Shown here: positions 46,331 through 55,084 of the stretch, one piece after another
Position numbering within the stretch: the stretch's first letter is position 1
Layout: each line of letters starts with the position of its first letter
NCBI GenBank assembly: GCA_945892775.1
Contig: CAMDDP010000008.1
Span: 1-64,000, forward strand
Reading direction: 5' to 3'
From: Chitinophaga pinensis
Lineage (GTDB): Bacteria > Bacteroidota > Bacteroidia > Chitinophagales > UBA10324
Length of the DNA stretch: 64,000 nucleotides
Translations under genes and position numbers: made by a program
Notes under the pieces: generated by a model
The model's input: only the letters and a program-made list of their open reading frames with translations
Told to the model about the DNA's origin: nothing
The model's database searches: none

Positions 46331-47971
46331 TTACTCCCTTGTAAATTGTAATGTGCGCGCAACCCCGGGGGCGTCAATGCGTACGAAATAATTTCCGCTA
46401 GTTAGATTGTTAACATCAAGTATTAAAAGATTAAATCCTTTTGTAACAGCATCGTTTTGGATTTGACTTACCTGCTGTCCAATTGAATTAAAAACGGTTA
46501 TTGAAGATGAACCCAAATCACTTGCATTTAACGGAATGTAAACTTCATTTTGTGCAGGGTTAGGATATAAATTTCCCTCATTGGTTCCAACAGTTTCATC
46601 ACCAACTTTTTCAGAGTTGAAACATGTTGCCGGTAAAATTCCACTTAAGTTTAAACTCCAATCATTGTTCATGACACGATCAGCCATTTCCAGTGTTGAT
46701 GCATAATGATTATAATAACGATTTGAAAAAATATGACCCGGCATTATCATATTCCTAATATTTAAATTGTCGACAGGAATATTTGCATCATTATCTGGAG
46801 CTAAAGGTAGAGAGGTATTAGTAATGTATTCAATATAAGATTTATCAGAATTAACCCTAAACCAATTACATCCGCTATTATAAAACTTATTCAAACTCAT
46901 AACTGCCTCGGGATGATTTTTAGCCGATGTAATATGATCTGAATCATCACGAACCATAAATAATACTTTCAAATTTGGCATGTGAGCCATCATAGAATCT
47001 ATATAATGGTATGTATCTCTAGTAAACCAATAATCTTGTGATTGAATTAAAGTTGGGTGATAAGCATTCATCGTAGGTGGTGGGTAGATAGCCATCTCAT
47101 ATGCCCTTTGCAAAACCTGATATGAATAATAATACTTTTTAGTGGCTCCAGTAGTTGCCGCCTCATATCTACCAACTAAATCATAATCAACTCCTCGGTT
47201 AAAAATTCCATTTTGATTTACATCAAAATAAAATAATCCTTTGATATAGGTGTTACCATATTTAGCAGCAGTTGAATCTTTTGCATACTTTAACAAACTC
47301 CAATTATATATCCCAGTTGAATCATTGTATGCATTATTCTTATTAATGGAAACAAGGCCTCCATAAGGCTTCCCCGCATCAGCAGTTAGCATACCATCAC
47401 CAAGAGGTGATTCGAAAAAAGAAACCCATGCTACAGAACTTAAATTGTTATGATAAACCTCTAATAATGATACCAAATTACAGCCCCCATTTGACCCCCC
47501 TATAATTCCAACATTATCATATAGTGGGTTATGAATTCCTGAGGATTCATTTAAGTACTTATTATTCATATCAGGAGTTTGACCCAAAGCAAATCGAATT
47601 ACATCCCTCGCAGCCAACATACTATTGGGGCCTCTAGTATCGTAAACTCCTCCGCTTTTTTGAGCGCCATTACCACCACCAGGGTAATTGAATTGAATAA
47701 CAATACATCCATAGTTTGACATATTATACAACGATGATAAAATACCTGGCGCGCCCCAACCTCCGCACATATAAACAACTACGGGTGCCCCACAAGAATA
47801 CCTTGCCGTCAAATAAGGAATTGAAATGCGAACAAATAATCCTGTAGTTCCTGCGGCTGCAGAAGCAACCCTAACATTATTATATGTGAACGCCGCTTCA
47901 GAATTCTTTGAACTAATCAGCAAAAAGGCTGAAAGAAAAACGATCTTAAATACTGTGTAGATTTTTTTCAT
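46331..47971 (-). CDS. Secreted alpha/beta hydrolase-like protein with T9SS type A sorting domain
   Basis: A 546-residue secreted protein with a signal peptide to about residue 27 (SEAA). An alpha/beta-hydrolase fold is suggested by VVVYMCGGWG near 64-73, the nucleophile elbow GGSNGG with Ser 160, and a later VRDDSDHIT near 345 that could supply the acid and His. The C-terminal 80 residues are a T9SS type A sorting domain (GNLYPNPAQNEVY near 470, LTSGNYFVRI, final QFTRE). An insertion near 255 (FDVNQNGIFNRGVDYD) looks like a calcium- or cation-binding loop. It may act as a surface esterase or peptidase. The substrate is unknown and the triad is inferred from motif order. Confidence 0.72.
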   Translation of the reverse strand: MKKIYTVFKIVFLSAFLLISSKNSEAAFTYNNVRVASAAAGTTGLFVRISIPYLTARYSCGAPVVVYMCGGWGAPGILSSLYNMSNYGCIVIQFNYPGGGNGAQKSGGVYDTRGPNSMLAARDVIRFALGQTPDMNNKYLNESSGIHNPLYDNVGIIGGSNGGCNLVSLLEVYHNNLSSVAWVSFFESPLGDGMLTADAGKPYGGLVSINKNNAYNDSTGIYNWSLLKYAKDSTAAKYGNTYIKGLFYFDVNQNGIFNRGVDYDLVGRYEAATTGATKKYYYSYQVLQRAYEMAIYPPPTMNAYHPTLIQSQDYWFTRDTYHYIDSMMAHMPNLKVLFMVRDDSDHITSAKNHPEAVMSLNKFYNSGCNWFRVNSDKSYIEYITNTSLPLAPDNDANIPVDNLNIRNMIMPGHIFSNRYYNHYASTLEMADRVMNNDWSLNLSGILPATCFNSEKVGDETVGTNEGNLYPNPAQNEVYIPLNASDLGSSSITVFNSIGQQVSQIQNDAVTKGFNLLILDVNNLTSGNYFVRIDAPGVARTLQFTRE

Positions 47972-47996
47972 AGGTGAAATTGTTTTTAGGTGAAAT

Positions 47997-48004
47997 CAAA
48001 AGTA
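47997..48004 (-). promoter_or_regulatory. -7 box TACTTTTG for the T9SS hydrolase gene
   Basis: The minus strand reads an exact TAnnTTTG match 25 bases before the ATG at 47971, with a TTG 18 bases further upstream (48023-48025) at about the -33 position. Confidence 0.5.
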
Positions 48005-48296
48005 TTCAACTTTTATCTTTTACAATCTATTTTCTGCCCAGCAATCAATTTTATCCGATAAATAGTTAAAATATTCCGACGAGAATAATTAAAAATTAAA
48101 GAATCGCACCTTTTATCCATTGTTTTTATTGCCAGCACTTTTGAAGGATACTACCCTCCTGCCATTTTAAAAAATCTTCACAAACTCTACATAAATATAT
48201 CAATCCTATTTTGTCATTTACATTAATTAAATTTTGATCAATAGTTTTATTTCTTTTTATCGTTATCTAATTAATACGAAGTGAGGGACAGGCTTT

Positions 48297-48304
48297 TATA
48301 TTTG
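48297..48304 (+). promoter_or_regulatory. -7 box TATATTTG for icd
   Basis: An exact TAnnTTTG match ends 27 bases before the ATG at 48332. It lies inside a 17-codon frame extension that begins with GTG at 48281, which shows that the extension is upstream of the transcript start and that icd starts at 48332. Confidence 0.55.
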
Positions 48305-48331
48305 CGGACTCTTAAACAAAACAATTATAAA

Positions 48332-49636
48332 ATGTCAGGCGAAAAAATTACGATGCATGGGGGGGAATTGAGCGTTCCTAATAATCCAACAATACCATTC
48401 ATTGAAGGCGACGGAACTGGTGCAGACATTTGGAAATCAGCAGTTCGTGTGTTGGATGCGGCAGTAGAAAAGGCTTATGGCGGAACAAAAAAAATAACCT
48501 GGATGGAAGTGTTAGCAGGAGAAAAAGCATTTAACAAAACGGGAAATTGGTTGCCCGATGAAACTCTTGCTGCATTTAATGAATATTTAGTTGGAATAAA
48601 AGGTCCGTTAACAACCCCTGTAGGCGGTGGCATTCGTTCACTGAATGTTGCATTGCGTCAAATTCTTGACTTGTATGTATGCCTTCGTCCTGTTCGATGG
48701 TTTGAAGGTGTTCCTTCACCTGTAAAAAATCCAGGCGCTGTTGACATGGTAATTTTTCGTGAGAACACTGAAGATATTTATGCAGGAATTGAATTTGCAG
48801 CAGGAACACCCGAGGCAAAAAAAGTATTAGATTTTATTCAAAAAGAATTTCCAAAGTCTTTTGATAAAATTCGTTTCGGCACCAAAGAAAAATCTACTGA
48901 ATGGCAAAAACAATTAGAAGCGGTTGGAGGGTTAAATCGCGAAGTTGAAATTGAAGTTGGAATAGGTATTAAACCAGTAAGCTATTTAGGAACCGAACGG
49001 TTAATGCACTCTGCTATTAATTATGCAATCAAGCACAATAAAAAAAGTGTAACCATTGTACATAAGGGAAATATAATGAAGTTCACCGAAGGCGGGTTCC
49101 GCGATTGGAGTTATAAAGTAGCAAAAGATTTTTTTGGGGCAGTAGAAATTGATGGCGGACCGTGGTGTAAAATTCCAGAAGGAAAATCAGGTGCAGGAAT
49201 TATTATTAAAGATGCAATTGCTGATATAACACTTCAACAAATACTTACCCGACCTGAGGATTTTGATGTGATAGCAACTTTAAATTTAAATGGAGATTAT
49301 TTAAGTGATGCACTTGCTGCACAAGTTGGTGGAATTGGAATTGCTCCGGGTGCAAATATCAATGCCATTACCGGCCATGCCATTTTTGAAGCAACTCATG
49401 GCACCGCCCCTAAATATGCAAATCAGGACAAAGTAAATCCGGGTTCAGTAATTTTAAGTGGCGCTATGATGTTCGAACATCTTGGCTGGATTGAAGCTGC
49501 TCAACTAATCTACAAAGGGTTAGAGAAAAGCATCGCTCTAAAAAGAGTGACCTATGATTTTGAACGACAAATGAGTGGCGCGACTCTTTTAAAATGTTCG
49601 GAATTTGGGGATGAGATAATTAAGAATATGAATTAG
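48332..49636 (+). CDS. icd: NADP-dependent isocitrate dehydrogenase
   Basis: A 434-residue TCA-cycle enzyme oxidising isocitrate to 2-oxoglutarate and CO2. It shows the classic bacterial type I features: [13 protein letters not shown] near 23-35, [20 protein letters not shown] near 90-109 with the substrate-binding (and in E. coli phosphorylatable) Ser, [15 protein letters not shown] near 140, and [18 protein letters not shown] near 350, whose Lys-Tyr pair indicates NADP use. The ATG at 48332 is chosen because the -7 box overlaps the longer frame. A strong hairpin terminator follows 35 bases after the stop. Confidence 0.95.
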   Translation: MSGEKITMHGGELSVPNNPTIPFIEGDGTGADIWKSAVRVLDAAVEKAYGGTKKITWMEVLAGEKAFNKTGNWLPDETLAAFNEYLVGIKGPLTTPVGGGIRSLNVALRQILDLYVCLRPVRWFEGVPSPVKNPGAVDMVIFRENTEDIYAGIEFAAGTPEAKKVLDFIQKEFPKSFDKIRFGTKEKSTEWQKQLEAVGGLNREVEIEVGIGIKPVSYLGTERLMHSAINYAIKHNKKSVTIVHKGNIMKFTEGGFRDWSYKVAKDFFGAVEIDGGPWCKIPEGKSGAGIIIKDAIADITLQQILTRPEDFDVIATLNLNGDYLSDALAAQVGGIGIAPGANINAITGHAIFEATHGTAPKYANQDKVNPGSVILSGAMMFEHLGWIEAAQLIYKGLEKSIALKRVTYDFERQMSGATLLKCSEFGDEIIKNMN

Positions 49637-49670
49637 TCAAGTATAGAATACTTATAAAAAAAAATTATGG

Positions 49671-49705
49671 CAAAGCCTTTCAGAAATGAAAGGCTTTGTT
49701 CTTTT
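49671..49705 (+). terminator. Rho-independent terminator after icd (possibly bidirectional)
   Basis: An 11-bp perfect stem CAAAGCCTTTC/GAAAGGCTTTG (49671-49681 and 49688-49698) with a 6-base loop is followed by TTCTTTT. The opposite strand has a T-rich run after the same stem, so it could also end the minus-strand DUF4199 transcript, whose stop codon (49704-49706) overlaps this structure. Confidence 0.8.
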
Positions 49706-50207
49706 AACCTGGCTCAACCCCCTTTTCTTTAGACCTTGTGAATGCGGCAATAACCAAAGATACGAATAAGCCTGCAATCATAGCGTTTCCTGTTTCAGCA
49801 GTAACCTGACCCATTGGAGAAAAGTAAGTGCGAGCATTTTCTTCCACTTGTTCTAATTCCCCTTCCGTTTTTTTTTCTTTTATCGATTCTTCACGATAAT
49901 ATTGGGCCATTCTTTCTTTTCGATCTGGATCAACTGAACTATTATAGACAAAAGCATGCGCACCAATCATTATTGAAATAATAAAGCAAACAACAATGGC
50001 AGAATAAAATGCTTTCCCAAAATTTATTTTATCATTATTTAATTTTCTTGTTTCAACAACACACAAATAAGCACCTATTGCCATTAATAAAATCCCAATA
50101 TATTCACTGTACTGCCCCAGTTCACTATCGGGCCATCCCATATAAAATTCAAACGCACGAAAAATCATACAAACCATTCCTGTAAGCGCTCCATACTTTA
50201 ATTCCAT
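49704..50207 (-). CDS. DUF4199-like small membrane protein
   Basis: A 167-residue protein with four likely membrane helices (about 5-20, 30-50, 65-90 and 130-155) and a charged Lys/Glu-rich loop near 100-130. Size and layout fit the Bacteroidota DUF4199 family of unknown function. I start at the ATG 50207; the longer frame begins at a TTG within the upstream terminator stem. The terminator of the preceding minus-strand gene ends exactly at this ATG, so expression must arise by read-through or from a promoter I cannot see. Confidence 0.7.
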   Translation of the reverse strand: MELKYGALTGMVCMIFRAFEFYMGWPDSELGQYSEYIGILLMAIGAYLCVVETRKLNNDKINFGKAFYSAIVVCFIISIMIGAHAFVYNSSVDPDRKERMAQYYREESIKEKKTEGELEQVEENARTYFSPMGQVTAETGNAMIAGLFVSLVIAAFTRSKEKGVEPG

Positions 50208-50253
50208 AAAAAAAATTTCCCGCAAAGAAACTAAAATTCTCAGCGGGAAATTT
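50208..50253 (-). terminator. Rho-independent terminator after the cytochrome-copper protein gene
   Basis: An 11-bp perfect stem AAATTTCCCGC/GCGGGAAATTT (50243-50253 and 50213-50223) with a 19-base loop is followed on the minus strand by an unbroken T run that reaches the ATG of the DUF4199 gene. It lies about 17 bases after the stop at 50270. Confidence 0.72.
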
Positions 50254-50269
50254 AAAATTGAAAAAAAAA

Positions 50270-51847
50270 TTATTTATTGACAATCAATTTACTCATACTA
50301 CTAATTTTTCCATTCAACTTAACTATATAATTGCCAGAAGGCAAATCTCCAATTGAATATTGAAATCGATAATTCCCTGTTTCCATTTTCCGATTAGAAA
50401 ATAATTGTTTCACCATTCTTCCCATCTCATCTTTTATCTCTAAAGAGTAATTTTCGTTTACAGAAATGGTAAATTCAGCTATTAATTTACTGGTTGATGG
50501 ATTTGGATAGAGTATTAGACTTTGATTTTTACTTGGCAATAATGCATCCACTGTTCCCACAGAAACTAATGGAGAATTATCAACTACAATATTTTCATCT
50601 CCTGGAAAATAAATAGTGAATTCAAAAAAGGAAAGCATCATTTCATCAAAAGTGCTTTCACCCGCAGTTACCATTTGAGGTGGGTTATTAGGATTGTTGT
50701 AATTAGTAGAAGTATTATCATAAGTAGCAACTGAATACAACATAGTTCCGCTTGGAATCTTTAATACTTTTCTGAATTGATACAAGCCCTGCCAATGAAA
50801 ATTCCAGTTGTTAATTTCTATAAATGGAATTGTATCATTGGTTGGTGTTACACCAAAAGCATTTATTTTTTTTCCAATTAAATGCATATGAGGTGCAACT
50901 CCCAAAAGAGATAAATCAATCGGAACCAAAAACTCTTCATGAAATGTTTTTACTGTATTCGCAGGAATAAACAATGGCCATTCAGTAAGCGAATTTGGAT
51001 CAACATGGTTAAGTGGCGCATTAAAGAAAACGGGCCTAGTAAACCCACTTGTAGATTGATAAAAGAAATTGATTTGAGAATTATCTGATAATCCATTACT
51101 GCCGGGGGCGTAATGAAATTGAGCAACAATATCAGCATTAGCCGGAATATTAATCCCCATTCCTATTGGCAGTATAAATGGTGTTGAACCCGGAACCCAT
51201 GCGCCAATTAATTCTGCGTCACTATTTCCAACTCCACCAAATCCTTGATACCCTGGATTCGGATCCTGATTATCTAACTGTTGACAAACGCCTGTGGTAT
51301 CCCAATAAATTAGAACATGATGAACGATTGCTGTATTCCCAGGAATAAATTCCACTGCCTTCATCATTTGATCTACTGAATAACCAGATGGAACAACAAA
51401 GCACCTATAATCATCTGTTGCCACTGAAACAGTATAATTCAATAATTGCAAAACATCATCAGGTGTTCCAATCTGGCTTCCCGTTGGATAATTAGGCAAA
51501 GCAGGAAGATTTGCAATATTGCCTTCCGGAACCCCTCCACTAATCCAATCATTAATTTTCTGAATATCCTGCGCACTTAATAATCTCTCATGAGCCAATC
51601 TATTGAAGTTTGCATTGGGTGGCCATGGAGGCATTCGTCCGGTATTTACAGCATCAGCCAAAGAATATCCAGTGTTTGTTGCATCAGCATAAGTTATCAA
51701 TGAAAATGGTGCTATGTTATTGGGGCGATGACACCCAGTGCAATTCTGATAAAAAATAGTGGCTATGTCATCACAATAAGTTGGTGTTTGTGCAAACAAA
51801 GAATTGCAACTCAAGAGCAATGTAAAAATAATTATTATTTTTTTCAT
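50270..51847 (-). CDS. T9SS-sorted fusion of c-type heme domain and PHM-like copper monooxygenase
   Basis: A 525-residue protein with a signal peptide to about residue 20 (LFAQ). A CTGCH heme-binding motif lies at 36-40, followed by RPNNIAPFSL and MPPWPP (possible distal Met near 77). Then come two domains resembling copper type II ascorbate-dependent monooxygenases (PHM/DBH). The expected ligands are all present: His-His near 176 (IVHHVLIYW), His near 245 (QFHYAPG), His-x-His near 320 (PHMHLIG), and Met near 404 (EMMLSFF). A T9SS type A sorting domain starts near 445 (LYPNPS). It is a paralogue of the next gene upstream. Substrate unknown; secretion through T9SS is inferred from the tail. 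Confidence 0.82.
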   Translation of the reverse strand: MKKIIIIFTLLLSCNSLFAQTPTYCDDIATIFYQNCTGCHRPNNIAPFSLITYADATNTGYSLADAVNTGRMPPWPPNANFNRLAHERLLSAQDIQKINDWISGGVPEGNIANLPALPNYPTGSQIGTPDDVLQLLNYTVSVATDDYRCFVVPSGYSVDQMMKAVEFIPGNTAIVHHVLIYWDTTGVCQQLDNQDPNPGYQGFGGVGNSDAELIGAWVPGSTPFILPIGMGINIPANADIVAQFHYAPGSNGLSDNSQINFFYQSTSGFTRPVFFNAPLNHVDPNSLTEWPLFIPANTVKTFHEEFLVPIDLSLLGVAPHMHLIGKKINAFGVTPTNDTIPFIEINNWNFHWQGLYQFRKVLKIPSGTMLYSVATYDNTSTNYNNPNNPPQMVTAGESTFDEMMLSFFEFTIYFPGDENIVVDNSPLVSVGTVDALLPSKNQSLILYPNPSTSKLIAEFTISVNENYSLEIKDEMGRMVKQLFSNRKMETGNYRFQYSIGDLPSGNYIVKLNGKISSMSKLIVNK

Positions 51848-51874
51848 AAAATAAATCATTTAGAATCTGATGTT

Positions 51875-51882
51875 CAAATATA
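51875..51882 (-). promoter_or_regulatory. -7 box TATATTTG between the two cytochrome-copper genes
   Basis: The minus strand has an exact TAnnTTTG match 27 bases before the ATG at 51847, so the downstream paralogue probably also has its own promoter. Confidence 0.48.
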
Positions 51883-51930
51883 GAATAGATTGAAATGACA
51901 ACAGATTTTTTCTAAAAAACCTTTTTAAAA

Positions 51931-53481
51931 TCAATGAAAGACAACAATTCTTTTTATTTCATTTAAAGAGTCGGAACTTATTTTTAAAAAATACATCCCT
52001 GCCGGCAAATCATCTAAATCACAAAATTGAATTTGGTTTCCATCGCCGAGCACCACATTATCAAATAAACTTTTTACAACAACACCCTGCACATTTAAAA
52101 CCAGTACAGAAATTTTTTGCGCCTTTATATAATCGGATTTCAAAACAAAATTACCATTGGAAGGATTGGGGAAAATTGTGAAATATTTTTTATCCTCATC
52201 CAATGAGTCATTAATAGAATTAAGAAAAATATTTTCATCCCCAACTTTATAATTAACATAATAATAGGCCGACAACATCATTTCAGAATTGATTCCAAAA
52301 CCAGCATTTACAGTTTGAGGCGGATAAAATGGATTAGAAAGGTTGAAAGATGTATTATTATAAGTACTCTCCGTATGAAATACTGAGCCAGAATCAGAAA
52401 CTAAAATTTTTTGAAACATATAAGCACTTTGCCATTTAAAATTCCAAAATGGAATTGATATAATTTTCAAAGTATCATTGGAAGGAGAAACAGCATAAGT
52501 AATTGTGTGATCACCCAGCAGGTGCATATGAGGCATTACACCGAGAAAAGAAATTTTACGTGTAAGCGTATCAACTGCATGAAATGTTTTTATTGAATCA
52601 GGAGGAATAATGAACGGGCCATTTTGAAGATCGTTATCCAAATGATTTGCTATTATAGTTTTTAATACTCGTACCTGCGGTTGAAAGCTATAAAATAAAT
52701 TCAGTTCAGAACTGTCAGTTAAGCCCTGAGTGCCCGGTGCATAATGCAATTGAATAACAATGTCAGCCCCTGCCGGAATTTTAAAAGCAAAATCTTCCGG
52801 AAGAATAAATGGAGAAGTTCCGGGTACCCAAGTAAACAAAAGCTGAGCATAGTCAGAGCCGATATTGCCTCCGGCAGACAAATATCCCGGCAATGAATCA
52901 AGCAGATCCAATTGTTGACAGGTACCGGTTGTATCCCAGAAAATTTCGGCGTGATGGTCCATTAATTTATTGCCCGGTAAGAATTCAAATGACTTAATAA
53001 AAACATCTTGAGCAAAACCTGTTGAAACAACAAAACATCTGTACTCATCCGCTGCAATTGATTTTGTAAAATGTGGAAGCTCAAATTGAATATCTGGAAC
53101 TCCTATCTCACTCCCTTCATAGAAAATCGGAAGATCTGATGTTAGAACTGAATCACCTTCTGGCATTCCATTACTCACCCAATCATTAATAAGCTGAATT
53201 TCAACTTCATTTAAAACTCGCTCATTAATAAAGTGCGAATAGTTCGGGTCAGGCATCCAAGGCGGCATTTTCTTATTGTTTATAGCTGAAAGCATAGAAA
53301 ATGCTGCGCCAGCTACTTCGTCATAAGTTGTCAATGGAAATGGTGCTATGTTTCCAGAACGATGGCAATTAGTACAATAATTAAAAATAATTGGCGCAAC
53401 ATCATTACTGAATGTTGGGCTTTGCGCAAAAATATTCTGACTTACAAAAAAAATTACCCCACTGTAAAACCATCTTTTCAT
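51931..53481 (-). CDS. T9SS-sorted fusion of c-type heme domain and PHM-like copper monooxygenase (paralogue)
   Basis: A 516-residue paralogue of the protein at 50270 with the same order of parts. A signal peptide to residue 20 (IFAQ) is followed by CTNCH at 36-40 with RSGNIAPFPL, MPPWMP, the copper ligands His-His near 173 (MDHHAEIFW), His near 246 (QLHYAPG), His-x-His near 318 (PHMHLLG), and Met near 401 (EMMLSAYY). A T9SS type A domain starts near 435 (IFPNPSNGNF). The two genes lie head-to-tail with 83 bases between them and clearly arose by duplication, yet have diverged while keeping every metal ligand, which implies both are functional. Confidence 0.82.
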   Translation of the reverse strand: MKRWFYSGVIFFVSQNIFAQSPTFSNDVAPIIFNYCTNCHRSGNIAPFPLTTYDEVAGAAFSMLSAINNKKMPPWMPDPNYSHFINERVLNEVEIQLINDWVSNGMPEGDSVLTSDLPIFYEGSEIGVPDIQFELPHFTKSIAADEYRCFVVSTGFAQDVFIKSFEFLPGNKLMDHHAEIFWDTTGTCQQLDLLDSLPGYLSAGGNIGSDYAQLLFTWVPGTSPFILPEDFAFKIPAGADIVIQLHYAPGTQGLTDSSELNLFYSFQPQVRVLKTIIANHLDNDLQNGPFIIPPDSIKTFHAVDTLTRKISFLGVMPHMHLLGDHTITYAVSPSNDTLKIISIPFWNFKWQSAYMFQKILVSDSGSVFHTESTYNNTSFNLSNPFYPPQTVNAGFGINSEMMLSAYYYVNYKVGDENIFLNSINDSLDEDKKYFTIFPNPSNGNFVLKSDYIKAQKISVLVLNVQGVVVKSLFDNVVLGDGNQIQFCDLDDLPAGMYFLKISSDSLNEIKRIVVFH

Positions 53482-53804
53482 TGGGTTGCAATGTACGCTA
53501 CTTTAAATTGTATTAGAAAAACAATTGTAAATTATATTGAATAATTGTACCCTTGAAAAAAATAATTTTAAAGTTAATCCTTAACATTTTCACATTTGAT
53601 TAGGTAATACTTTAACGATAAAAAAATATTATTTTATTTAATCTAAAAATTTAACTTTTTAGTTAGTTGTTTTTATTGAAATAACACAGGGTACAAAGAG
53701 CCCCATGAATATGAAATAATTAATTAAGATATTAATATTTAATAACAGAAAAGCCACTCTGATATTTCAGAATGGCTTTTGCATTTTTTATTCAAAAATA
53801 TTCT
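53482..53804. other. AT-rich intergenic region between the cytochrome-copper genes and cysN
   Basis: This 323-base stretch has no convincing coding frame. It contains the cysN terminator (53749-53780) and short inverted repeats of GGGTACAA about 140 bases apart (near 53545 and 53690). A small plus-strand RNA ending at the hairpin is possible but there is no recognisable promoter for it. Confidence 0.4.
53749..53780 (-). terminator. Rho-independent terminator after cysN
   Basis: A stem AAAAGCCA/TGGCTTTT with one mismatch and an inner TCTGA/TCAGA stem around a 4-base loop is followed by a T-rich run on either strand. It starts 25 bases after the cysN stop at 53805 and most likely ends the cysCDN transcript. 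Confidence 0.65.
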
Positions 53805-55070
53805 TCACACAATCATTCCAGCACCTACTGTTTCATTGGTTGCTTCATCAATTAAAATAATAGACCCTGTAATTCTGTTTTTACGATAACTATCAAACAT
53901 AATTGGAACTGTAGTGCGAATAGAAATTCGTCCAATATCATTTTTACCTAAATTTTTATCCTCAGCTAAACGTGACATCGTACTGATATCCATTTTATAT
54001 TTTACATCTTTTATAACACACCGGGCTTCGCGAGAGGTATGCTTAAAGGCATACTTTCCGTTTAATTGCAATGGCTTTTCATTCATCCAACAAATCATCA
54101 AATCCACATCTTGACTAATTTCAGGCTTATTGTTTTTTCGAACAATCATATCACCCCGACTGATATCAATGTCATCTTCCAATGTAATACAAACACTCAT
54201 TGGCGCAAAAGATTCACCCAGAGAACCTTCGTAAGTATCGATACTTTTAATTTTAGAACTGAAACCGCTTGGTAAAACTTCAACTTCATCACCTGGTCTA
54301 AAAATTCCACCGGCAACTCTTCCCGCGTATCCACGGTAGTCATGATACTTATCACTATATGGACGAATAACATATTGCACCGGAAAGCGCGCATCAATGT
54401 GATTGACATCCGAAGCGATGTGAATATTTTCAAGCAAGTACAAAAGTGTACTTCCATTGTACCACAGCATATTTTGCGATGGATCAACAACATTATCTCC
54501 TTTCAATGCGCTGATTGGAATGAATTGTATATCGCGCACATCAAGCTTCGATGCAAAAGAGGTGTAATCAGATTTTATCGATTCAAAAACATCTTCACTC
54601 CAACTTACTAAATCCATTTTATTGATGCAAACAACAATGTGCGGAATCTCTAACAAAGAGGCAATAAATGAATGTCGGCGAGTTTGCTCCACCACCCCAT
54701 GCCGAGCATCAATCAAAATAATTGCAAGATTAGCTGTGCTTGCGCCAGTAACCATATTGCGGGTATATTGAATGTGCCCAGGTGTATCAGCAATAATGAA
54801 TTTGCGTTTTGGAGTTGCAAAATATCTATAAGCAACATCAATGGTAATCCCTTGTTCGCGTTCAGCTCTCAGCCCATCAGTTAACAAAGCAAGGTTCACT
54901 CCTTCTTCGCCACGCTGCTTACTGGTGTTTTCAATTGCCTCAAGTTGATCTTGGAAAATTGATTTTGAATCATAGAGCAATCTTCCAATCAAGGTACTCT
55001 TTCCATCATCCACACTACCCGCAGTCGTGAAGCGAAGTAGTTCCATATCTAAATAACTTTTTGTTGTCAT
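53805..55070 (-). CDS. cysN: Sulfate adenylyltransferase subunit 1 (GTPase)
   Basis: A 421-residue elongation-factor-like GTPase that drives ATP sulfurylase. The P-loop GSVDDGKS is at 17-24, followed by DTPGHIQYTRNM near 95 and the NKMD guanine motif near 150. EF-Tu-like barrel domains follow to the C-terminus. No APS kinase domain is fused; that function is the separate cysC two genes upstream. It is the last gene of the cysC-cysD-cysN operon, 14 bases after cysD, and a terminator follows. Confidence 0.95.
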   Translation of the reverse strand: MTTKSYLDMELLRFTTAGSVDDGKSTLIGRLLYDSKSIFQDQLEAIENTSKQRGEEGVNLALLTDGLRAEREQGITIDVAYRYFATPKRKFIIADTPGHIQYTRNMVTGASTANLAIILIDARHGVVEQTRRHSFIASLLEIPHIVVCINKMDLVSWSEDVFESIKSDYTSFASKLDVRDIQFIPISALKGDNVVDPSQNMLWYNGSTLLYLLENIHIASDVNHIDARFPVQYVIRPYSDKYHDYRGYAGRVAGGIFRPGDEVEVLPSGFSSKIKSIDTYEGSLGESFAPMSVCITLEDDIDISRGDMIVRKNNKPEISQDVDLMICWMNEKPLQLNGKYAFKHTSREARCVIKDVKYKMDISTMSRLAEDKNLGKNDIGRISIRTTVPIMFDSYRKNRITGSIILIDEATNETVGAGMIV

Positions 55071-55084
55071 TTTTTTACTGAAAA

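Larger units (their letters stand above)
47972..48331. other. Divergent intergenic region with promoters on both strands
   Basis: This 360-base AT-rich gap separates the minus-strand T9SS hydrolase from icd. It has an exact -7 box facing each gene (47997-48004 minus, 48297-48304 plus). The middle contains no credible frame or strong hairpin. Confidence 0.5.

Noticed and set aside
48281-48331. Longer icd start (GTG at 48281)
   Set aside because: The -7 box at 48297-48304 lies inside the extension, so it should not be transcribed from this promoter.
53362-53544. A 60-residue plus-strand frame across the start of the cytochrome-copper gene
   Set aside because: It is antisense to the conserved heme domain and signal peptide and has no features of its own.
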